A DNA stretch of 11,933 nucleotides from an uncultured Chlorobiaceae bacterium. GTDB lineage: Bacteria; Bacteroidota; Chlorobiia; Chlorobiales; Chlorobiaceae. A model generated the notes under the pieces. The model was given only the letters and a program-made list of their open reading frames with translations, was not told the origin of the DNA and did not search any database. The translations under genes were made by a program, and so were the position numbers. The stretch covers positions 1-11,933 of the forward strand of contig CAIXCO010000338.1 of NCBI GenBank assembly GCA_903917955.1. The letters run 5' to 3'. Below, piece after piece: positions 1-4,642 of the stretch; position 1 is the stretch's first letter; each line of letters begins with the position of its first letter.

Positions 1-114
1 TGGGCCGTTGAGCAATTAGTACGCGCCAGGGAAGAGGAGTTGGAGGCTTGGGCTAAAGCGATTTTCACTGCCCCTACTCTGGAAGCTGTGTTCAGGAACG
101 CTGACCCCTCATAA
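1..114 (+). CDS. 3' end of an Rpn-family / DUF4351 protein (partial)
   Basis: The reading frame enters from the left edge and stops at 112-114, giving 37 residues that include REEELEAWAKAIFTAPTLEA. This matches the C-terminal end of the Rpn/PD-(D/E)XK 'transposase-like' proteins that carry a DUF4351 tail. It is closely similar to the end of the second copy at 2416-2520, with many third-position differences. Compared with that copy, one base is missing just before the end (around 90-100). The frame therefore slips and runs on to a later stop, with the last residues reading RNADPS instead of REH. The rest of the gene lies outside the window, so I cannot tell whether it is intact. Confidence 0.6.
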   Translation, partial: WAVEQLVRAREEELEAWAKAIFTAPTLEAVFRNADPS

Positions 115-450
115 AGAATTGACAGGCGATGGATTTCTGCTACAACAGATACTCAGCTTCAAGCAAGGCTGCGAGATTCTTTATGTGATCCGCCTGATGA
201 TGGCTTTAAACTGATTGCCGTGCCGGTCGTCGATGAGATTGATTCCAAAAAGCTTTCATCCCCCCTTCATCGTGAACAGGCAAGATAGAGTTCAGTGATT
301 ACCTTTCCAATTGTCCTGTGCAGGCTCATTCCGCATACCGTGAATTTTTTTTAAAGTAACCTGATATTTCCCCCCTGTTTTGTCGGTTTATTTGCATTGT
401 TTACCTTGTCACTTCCTTATGGCCAGAGCTTATTGTACAAAAAAGAGATA
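115..450 (+). other. Intergenic segment upstream of kinase A
   Basis: This stretch is the duplicate of 2521-2865. It contains no convincing + strand gene. On the minus strand around 180-297 it holds the decayed equivalent of the coding remnant described at 2597-2713. Here that remnant is broken by one extra C in a C run near 260-266 (six C against five). The last ~80 bases before the kinase, around the shared TTTTGTCGGTTTATTTGCAT, are conserved between copies and are the likely place for a promoter. I cannot assign convincing -35 and -10 boxes. Confidence 0.5.
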
Positions 451-1911
451 ATGGAACAACAGATACTGAAATACCGCATAGACCGGCATCTTGGCGAAGG
501 GGGGATGAGCCGGGTCTATCTTGGCGTCGATCCCGTGACCGGCCAACGGGTGGCCATCAAGGTGCTCCATCCACACCTTGCCGAACACAACAAGATTCGC
601 ACTCTTTTTCTTCAGGAGGCCGAGTCGCTGGCAAAGCTTGATCATCCCGGCATTGTGATGCTCGTCGATTACAACCCGGAGCAGTTGGTGCTGGTGCAGC
701 AGTACATTGACGGGATGGATCTTGAGGAGTATATCACGCATCATCGCGGTCCCATTCCTGAAGAGGAGGGCAAGGAACTCTTCTGCAAGATGCTCGATGC
801 CTTTGCCTACGTGCACAGCAACAAGGTCATCCATCGCGACATCAAGCCGGCCAATATTCTGATGACGCGGGGAAACCATATCAAGGTGGTCGATTTCGGG
901 ATAGCAAAAGACACGGAAACCGGACGCGATACCTCTACCGGCACTCCTATGGGAACAATTCCCTACATGAGCCCGGAGCAGATCAAGAGCAACCCTGGTG
1001 AAAAGATAGACCATCGCACCGACATCTACTCGCTTGGCGTGCTGCTGCACCAGATGCTGACAGGCAAGCCGCCCTACGATACAGAAACGGAGTCACTGTT
1101 CGATATCCAGCTCAAGATCGTACAGGAGCCGCTTCCGAGGATGAAGGGCATCTACGAGTATGTGTCGTCAGGGATGCAGGCCGTTGTCGACAAGGCAACA
1201 GCGAAGGATCGCAACAGGCGCTATCAGAGCTGCGAAGAGTTTTTGCGTGTTGTCAAGGCGGTCAAAGCATCGCCACCGTCACCCTCGAAACCGGACTGGA
1301 GGGAGTGGCTGCGCGACAAGCGGGTCATGGCTGGAGCTGCTTTGCTGTTGCTCATTATAGTAAGCCTTTTTGCGCTCAATTTTTTGCCAAAGGGTGCTGA
1401 ACCACTTGTTGAAGCGCCAGTTGCAGCTCCTGCTGCTGCTGCTGTTGTTCCACCAGTTGCCATTCTGCCACCCGTTCCCGTGGCTGTTGATCCCCTCCCT
1501 CAAAACAGTGAAGCTCCAGCGCCTGTACCTGAAGTGGTAACGCATAAGGTAGGCGAGCGGTATGGCGGAGGGATCATTTTTTATGTGGATGCAACCGGCC
1601 AGCGTGGTTTGATTGCCGCAGAATCCGACCTGCCTGGTGGGGAGATATATACCTGGGAAGCTGCAAAGAAAGCATGTCGGGAGTTGGTGAAAAATGGCCA
1701 CAGCGATTGGCGTCTTCCAACCAAAGAGGAATTGAATAAATTGTATAAAAAGCGTAGTGTTGTTGGCGGTTTTGCGGGTATCGTCTACTGGAGTTCTACG
1801 GAGGACGGTGCGGATTACGCATGGATCCAGCACTTCACCAATTGGCTCCAGTACTGGTACAGTAAGACGAACTACGGTCGGGTTCGGGCTGTGCGGGCTT
1901 TTACCCATTAA
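451..1911 (+). CDS. Membrane Ser/Thr protein kinase with hypervariable DUF1566 C-terminus (kinase A)
   Basis: This Hanks-type kinase has 486 residues. Visible motifs are the glycine loop GEGGMSRV (15-22), catalytic Lys in VAIK (K37), HRDIKPAN (128-135; D130), DFG (D148), and YMSPEQ and DIYSLG in the C-lobe, so it should be active. A single TM segment (about 292-309) is followed by a Pro/Ala-rich linker (about 314-362) and a DUF1566/Lcl_C domain (about 367-486). I infer a cytoplasmic kinase with the C-terminal domain outside the inner membrane. I start at 451 (MEQQIL) because all three kinases share this start; an upstream in-frame ATG at 397 would add a non-domain extension. The Shine-Dalgarno sequence is weak (AAGAGA). 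The C-terminal ~34 codons behave as a DGR variable region when compared with kinase B. The ligand and substrates are unknown. The FHA and PP2C genes downstream are plausible partners. Confidence 0.93.
   Translation: MEQQILKYRIDRHLGEGGMSRVYLGVDPVTGQRVAIKVLHPHLAEHNKIRTLFLQEAESLAKLDHPGIVMLVDYNPEQLVLVQQYIDGMDLEEYITHHRGPIPEEEGKELFCKMLDAFAYVHSNKVIHRDIKPANILMTRGNHIKVVDFGIAKDTETGRDTSTGTPMGTIPYMSPEQIKSNPGEKIDHRTDIYSLGVLLHQMLTGKPPYDTETESLFDIQLKIVQEPLPRMKGIYEYVSSGMQAVVDKATAKDRNRRYQSCEEFLRVVKAVKASPPSPSKPDWREWLRDKRVMAGAALLLLIIVSLFALNFLPKGAEPLVEAPVAAPAAAAVVPPVAILPPVPVAVDPLPQNSEAPAPVPEVVTHKVGERYGGGIIFYVDATGQRGLIAAESDLPGGEIYTWEAAKKACRELVKNGHSDWRLPTKEELNKLYKKRSVVGGFAGIVYWSSTEDGADYAWIQHFTNWLQYWYSKTNYGRVRAVRAFTH
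1777..1878 (+). other. DGR-type variable region of kinase A (VR-A)
   Basis: Codons 443-476 of kinase A align without gaps to codons 477-510 of kinase B (4294-4395). Eighteen of 34 codons differ, by 29 bases. Only one difference falls in a third codon position, and in 19 of the 29 sites one copy carries A. The preceding 21 bases and following 33 bases are identical. This fits adenine-directed mutagenesis from an AAC/AAT-rich template repeat. The downstream GC-rich stretch at 1879-1902, encoding RVRAVRAF, is the likely initiation-of-homing side. No template repeat is present in the window, so the assignment rests on the two-copy comparison. Confidence 0.8.
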
Positions 1912-1937
1912 TCAATTTAACCATTTCACAGGGGGGT

Positions 1938-1958
1938 ACAGGGGGCCCAGCCCCCTGT
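1938..1958 (+). other. GC-rich hairpin after VR-A (candidate DGR cruciform)
   Basis: This is a perfect 9-bp stem, ACAGGGGGC with GCCCCCTGT, and a 3-base loop (CCA), beginning 27 bases after the kinase stop. The same hairpin follows kinase B with loop TCA. There is no T-tract after it, so it is a poor intrinsic terminator. Hairpins or cruciforms just downstream of the variable region are known to help retrohoming in characterised DGRs such as the Bordetella phage element. Assigning that role here is inference from position. Confidence 0.6.
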
Positions 1959-1976
1959 CAAAAATAATTTTGTGGT

Positions 1977-2213
1977 ATGGCATTGTACTATGATTTACCG
2001 GTGTATCGAGACGTGTATAGTCTTATTCTAAAAATTTTTGAGTACACCAAAGATTTTCCGCGAGAATACAAGTATACCCTTGGTCAGGATCTCAAGCGTG
2101 ACAGCCTTGTGCTGGTGCGCAGCATCTACAGGGCCAACAAGGCCAAAAGCAAGACGGAGTATCTTGAACAATGTGATCGACTGGCTGATGCAGTTGCCAG
2201 AGTGGTTGAATAA
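1977..2213 (+). pseudogene. avd: Truncated Avd-like four-helix-bundle protein (DGR accessory)
   Basis: The first 64 codons (MALYYDLPVYRDVYSLILKI..., then YTLGQDLKRDSLVLVRSIYR and ANKAKSKTEYLE) look like the N-terminal half of the bAvd/four-helix-bundle family. DGRs carry this protein between the variable region and the template repeat/reverse transcriptase. The family is usually about 115-130 residues. Here homology stops at base 2169, where the sequence becomes the 3' part of an Rpn/DUF4351 gene in another frame, adding about 14 unrelated residues before a stop. The start lies 18 bases after the hairpin, in the standard order of target gene, hairpin, avd. No good Shine-Dalgarno sequence is visible. 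A two-helix fragment is unlikely to make the pentamer that binds reverse transcriptase, so I call it a pseudogene. Some four-helix-bundle relatives sit in rRNA intervening sequences instead of DGRs, but the neighbouring variable region favours Avd. Confidence 0.72.
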
Positions 2214-2520
2214 TAAGGTCTGGCAAGAACTTGAAACAATTGAGGAGAGAGAAAAAGTGCAATACATTTCGAGCGTAGAGAGAATTGGCATAGCCAAGGG
2301 CCGTGTCGAGGGTCGTGTTGAGGGTCGTGTTGAGGGTCGTGTTGAGGGCCATGTTGAGGGCAAATCCAGCCTGCTGGAAAAGCAACTTGAGTATCGCTTT
2401 GGCGTGTTGCCCGAGTGGGTCTCTGAGCAGTTAGGACGTGCCAAAGAAGAGGAACTGGAGGCTTGGGGTAAAGCAATTTTTACAGCTCCGACTCTGGAAG
2501 CTGTTTTCCGCGAACACTGA
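2169..2520 (+). pseudogene. 3' fragment of an Rpn/DUF4351 gene fused to avd
   Basis: From base 2170 a frame of 116 codons reads NVIDWLMQLPEWLNNK, then SVERIGIAKG, an RVEG repeat, and the DUF4351-type tail SLLEKQLEYRFGVLPEWVSE ending FREH (stop 2518-2520). The N-terminal nuclease part is absent. The first 48 bases (2169-2216) are identical to 11886-11933, inside the Rpn-family gene at the right edge of the window. This shows both what the missing part looked like and where the fusion happened. The frame extends upstream to an ATG at 2038, but that stretch is the avd sequence read out of frame, so a real start is doubtful. Confidence 0.75.
2302..2361 (+). repeat. Five tandem 12-bp units encoding R/H-V-E-G
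   Basis: Five consecutive 12-base units of the form CGTGTTGAGGGT occupy 2302-2313, 2314-2325, 2326-2337, 2338-2349 and 2350-2361, with one to three substitutions among them. They encode RVEG RVEG RVEG RVEG HVEG. Rpn/DUF4351 proteins often have a low-complexity KGIEKG-like repeat at this place between the nuclease and the tail, and such units change number easily by slippage. Confidence 0.9.
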
Positions 2521-2596
2521 CCCCTCATAAAGAATTGACAGGCGATAAATTTCTGCTACAACAGATACTCAGCTTCAAGCAAGGCTGCCAGATTCT

Positions 2597-2713
2597 TTAT
2601 GTGATCCGCCTGATGATGGCTTTAAACTGATTGCCGCGTCGGTCGTCGATGAGATTGATTCCAAAAAGCTTCCATCCCCCTTCATCGTGAACAGGCAAGA
2701 TAGAGTTCAGTGA
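2597..2713 (-). pseudogene. Short minus-strand coding remnant (unknown)
   Basis: Read on the minus strand, this frame gives 38 residues ending at the stop complementary to 2597-2599. They include LPVHDEGGWKLFGINLIDDR and then RGNQFKAIIRRIT. It has no ATG and is preceded directly by a stop, so it would be the tail of a once longer gene. The composition looks protein-like, and the same sequence occurs in copy A with a one-base frameshift. I do not recognise the family. An overlapping minus frame with an ATG (MKGDGSFLES...) is an alternative reading. Confidence 0.22.
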
Positions 2714-2857
2714 TTACCTTTCCAATTGTCGAGTGCGGGCTCATTCAGGATAACGAGATTTTTCTGGAAAGTAACCTAATTTTTTCTCCCTGTTTTGTCG
2801 GTTTATTTGCATTGTTTACCTTGTGTTTTCCTGATGGCCACAGCTTATTGCACAAAA

Positions 2858-2863
2858 AGGAGA
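2858..2863 (+). promoter_or_regulatory. Ribosome binding site of kinase B
   Basis: AGGAGA lies two bases before the ATG at 2866. It supports starting kinase B at MEQQIL and not at the upstream in-frame ATG at 2710, which would add a long unconserved extension. The matching place before kinase A reads AAGAGA, a weaker version. Confidence 0.6.
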
Positions 2864-2865
2864 CA

Positions 2866-4428
2866 ATGGAACAACAGATACTGAATTACCACATAGAGGG
2901 GCTCCTTGGTGAAGGGGGTATGAGCCGGGTTTTGCTTGGCGTTGATCCCTTGACCGGCCAGAAAGTGGCCATCAAGGTGCTGCATCCAGAGTTTGCACAG
3001 CATGATCAGGTACGCATGCTCTTTCGCCGAGAGGCGCGGTTGCTGGCAAAACTGAACCATCCCAACATTGTGCGTCTCATCCGCTACGAAGAGAGCGAAT
3101 TGCTGCTGGTGCAGGAGTACATCGAAGGGATCAACCTTGAAGAGTACATCACCAACCATCGTGGCCCGATTCCCGAAGAGGAGGCCAAAGAGCTGTTCGG
3201 CAAACTGCTCGAAGCGATTGGTTACGTGCACCAGCATGAGGTTATCCATCGCGATATCAAGCCAGCCAATATCCTGATGAGAGACGGGAAGGAGATCACG
3301 GTTGTGGACTTCGGCATTTCCAAAGAGAGCGATACGGTAACGGAGTCGAAGACCGGAACCGGTATCGGCACGCCCTCCTACATGAGCCCGGAGCAGGTCC
3401 TTGGCGAGAAGCTTGACCGGCGCACCGATATCTACTCCCTCGGTGTGGTGCTGCATCAGATGCTTACCGGCAAGGCACCCTATACCATCACTGCAACGGA
3501 AAATGAGTTCAAGATAAAGAAGAGGATTGTCACGGAGCCGCTTCCAAGGATGAAGGGTATCTACGAGTATGTTTCAAAAGAGATGCAGTCCATTGTCGAC
3601 AAGGCAACAGCGAAAGATCGTAACAAGCGCTACCAGAGCTGCGAGGAGTTTTTGCGGACAGTCAAGGCGGTCAAAATACCTCCACCGCCACCTCCACTTT
3701 TGAAACCGGACTGGCGACTCCTTGCCGGGGTGGCTGTGCTGCTGCTCATTATTGTAAGCCTTTTCGCGTACAATCTTGCCTCAAAGCGTGCTGAGCTGCC
3801 TGTGGAACCGCCAGTTGCAGCTCCTGCTGCTTCACCGGTTGTGGTGGCTGTAGATTCAGCCGCTATAAAAAGGGAGGAGTTGCGAAAAGCAGAAGAGCGG
3901 AGGATAGCCGAGCTGCAAGAAAAGGCGCGTCAGGAAGAGAATGCAAAGCTACGGCGTGAGCGTGACGAGGCTCGTGTTTTGGCCGATCGTCTGCGTCGCA
4001 ACCCGGTAACAGCTCCAGCGCCTGAAGTTGCTGTGAAAAGGCATGAGGTAGGCGAGCGGTATGGCGGAGGGATCATTTTTTCTGTGGATGCAACCGGCCA
4101 GCGCGGTTTGATTGCCGCAAAATCGGATATTCCGGGCCATTCCGATGGTTGTAGTGATGGGGTTTTTTTCTGGACTGACGCAAAAAATGCATGTAATAAT
4201 CTTGTGGCTGGCGGTTTTAGCGATTGGCATCTTCCAACCAAAGATGAGCTGAATAACCTTTATCTCAAGAAAAGTGTTGTTGGCGGTTTTGCGGATTGCA
4301 ACTACTGGAGTTCTACGGAGAACGGTGCGGATAGCGCATGGTTCCAGTTCTTCGAGGATGGGGGCCAGAACTGGATCATTAAGTCGTTCGGCTTTCGGGT
4401 TCGGGCTGTGCGGGCTTTTACCCATTAA
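2866..4428 (+). CDS. Membrane Ser/Thr protein kinase with hypervariable DUF1566 C-terminus (kinase B)
   Basis: This paralogue of kinase A has 520 residues. The kinase motifs are GEGGMSRV (15-22), VAIK (K37), HRDIKPAN (D130), DFG (D148), YMSPEQ and DIYSLG. A polyproline stretch (272-277) comes just before the TM segment (about 285-302). It is followed by a charged, probably coiled-coil linker (about 333-378, rich in Glu/Arg/Lys) that kinase A lacks, and a DUF1566 domain (about 395-520). The coiled coil could mediate dimerisation of the receptor. The final domain keeps VGERYGGGIIF, TKDELNNLY and SVVGGFA and then enters the variable region. The extracytoplasmic location of DUF1566 is inferred from the single TM segment. 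As in kinase A, the gene is followed by RVRAVRAFTH, a stop and the GC hairpin. It lies 200 bases upstream of the FHA/protease gene and may be cotranscribed with it. Confidence 0.94.
   Translation: MEQQILNYHIEGLLGEGGMSRVLLGVDPLTGQKVAIKVLHPEFAQHDQVRMLFRREARLLAKLNHPNIVRLIRYEESELLLVQEYIEGINLEEYITNHRGPIPEEEAKELFGKLLEAIGYVHQHEVIHRDIKPANILMRDGKEITVVDFGISKESDTVTESKTGTGIGTPSYMSPEQVLGEKLDRRTDIYSLGVVLHQMLTGKAPYTITATENEFKIKKRIVTEPLPRMKGIYEYVSKEMQSIVDKATAKDRNKRYQSCEEFLRTVKAVKIPPPPPPLLKPDWRLLAGVAVLLLIIVSLFAYNLASKRAELPVEPPVAAPAASPVVVAVDSAAIKREELRKAEERRIAELQEKARQEENAKLRRERDEARVLADRLRRNPVTAPAPEVAVKRHEVGERYGGGIIFSVDATGQRGLIAAKSDIPGHSDGCSDGVFFWTDAKNACNNLVAGGFSDWHLPTKDELNNLYLKKSVVGGFADCNYWSSTENGADSAWFQFFEDGGQNWIIKSFGFRVRAVRAFTH
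4294..4395 (+). other. DGR-type variable region of kinase B (VR-B)
   Basis: This is the counterpart of VR-A (codons 477-510). The constant codons interspersed in it (TGG AGT TCT ACG GAG; GGT GCG GAT; GCA TGG; CAG; TGG; AAG) are identical at the DNA level in both copies. The differing codons nearly all keep the same third base (C or T), as expected when AAC/AAT codons of a template are mutated at their two adenines. The single exception is ACC (A) against GAG (B), which differs at all three positions. Confidence 0.8.
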
Positions 4429-4454
4429 TCCATTTAACCATTTCACAGGGGGGT

Positions 4455-4475
4455 ACAGGGGGCTCAGCCCCCTGT
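4455..4475 (+). other. GC-rich hairpin after VR-B (candidate DGR cruciform)
   Basis: The 9-bp stem ACAGGGGGC/GCCCCCTGT has loop TCA and lies 27 bases after the kinase B stop, exactly as in copy A. The only base that differs between the two hairpins lies in the loop. Conservation of the stem while the upstream variable region is saturated with changes argues that the structure matters. Confidence 0.6.
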
Positions 4476-4576
4476 CAAAAATAATGTTGTGGTACGGGCC
4501 TTTTTGCAGTTTCTGGCAATGCGCGGGTCACCTGCCTGTGGTTGCCTGTTTTTTTCATGATGCTCCTGACAGAACA

Positions 4577-4642
4577 ATGGAACAACAGATATTCTCCTCT
4601 CATAAAAACTTCATAAACAACTCAACCCATGAGAATTCTTAA
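4577..4642 (+). other. Vestigial kinase start / 21-codon upstream ORF overlapping the FHA-protease start
   Basis: ATGGAACAACAGATATT here copies the start of the three kinase genes (ATGGAACAACAGATACT, encoding MEQQIL). The preceding TTTTTTCATGAT...CTC also resembles the sequence in front of the third kinase (8543-8564). After six codons the similarity ends, and the frame runs to a stop at 4640-4642, overlapping the FHA-protease start by 14 bases. It is either the scar of a deleted kinase gene whose 5' region now drives the FHA gene, or a translated leader peptide. I favour the scar. Confidence 0.5.

Larger units (their letters stand above)
1..1975 (+). repeat. Segmental duplication, copy A (pairs with 2416-4493)
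   Basis: Base 1 aligns with base 2416. Similarity runs through the Rpn 3' end, the intergenic segment, the whole kinase-DUF1566 gene and the post-gene hairpin, and fades just after the shared GTGGTA near 1972-1977. The segment before the kinase is nearly identical in the two copies. The kinase coding part is diverged, and the proline-rich/coiled linker differs in length. The DUF1566 3' end and downstream hairpin are again almost identical. This mosaic suggests an old duplication with later homogenisation of its ends. Confidence 0.8.
2521..2865 (+). other. Intergenic segment upstream of kinase B
   Basis: This is the duplicate of 115-450 and holds no supported + strand gene. It contains a minus-strand coding-like remnant (2597-2713). 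From about 2800 on, the sequence is nearly the same as in front of kinase A, so the two kinases probably share a promoter design. I could not place promoter boxes with confidence. Confidence 0.5.
2416..4493 (+). repeat. Segmental duplication, copy B (pairs with 1-1975)
   Basis: This is the second copy of the unit formed by the Rpn 3' end, spacer, kinase-DUF1566 gene and hairpin. After the hairpin the match to copy A ends at GTTGTGGTA. Copy A then starts avd (TATGGCATT...) whereas copy B goes into unrelated sequence (TACGGGCC...). Copy B therefore lost, or never had, the avd gene. Confidence 0.8.

Noticed and set aside
397..450. Upstream start for kinase A, with a similar option at 2710 for kinase B
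   Set aside because: All three kinases share MEQQIL at the start, kinase B has AGGAGA directly before that ATG, and the extensions resemble untranslated leader.
430..1050. Long minus-strand frame opposite kinase A, with equivalents at 2845-3456 and 8715-9164 opposite kinases B and C
   Set aside because: The frames lie opposite strongly supported kinase domains and mirror their codon structure; no motif of their own is visible.
1938..1958. Hairpin considered as an intrinsic terminator of kinase A
   Set aside because: No T-tract follows on either strand in the right place, and the same structure is tied to variable regions, so a DGR cruciform fits better.
2038..2168. Upstream part of the + frame that continues into the Rpn/DUF4351 tail
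   Set aside because: This part is the avd sequence read out of frame; only the portion after 2169 has Rpn/DUF4351 character.
2302..2361. 12-bp repeats considered as a CRISPR or regulatory iteron array
   Set aside because: The units are contiguous without spacers, are in frame and encode RVEG, a normal low-complexity segment of Rpn/DUF4351 proteins.
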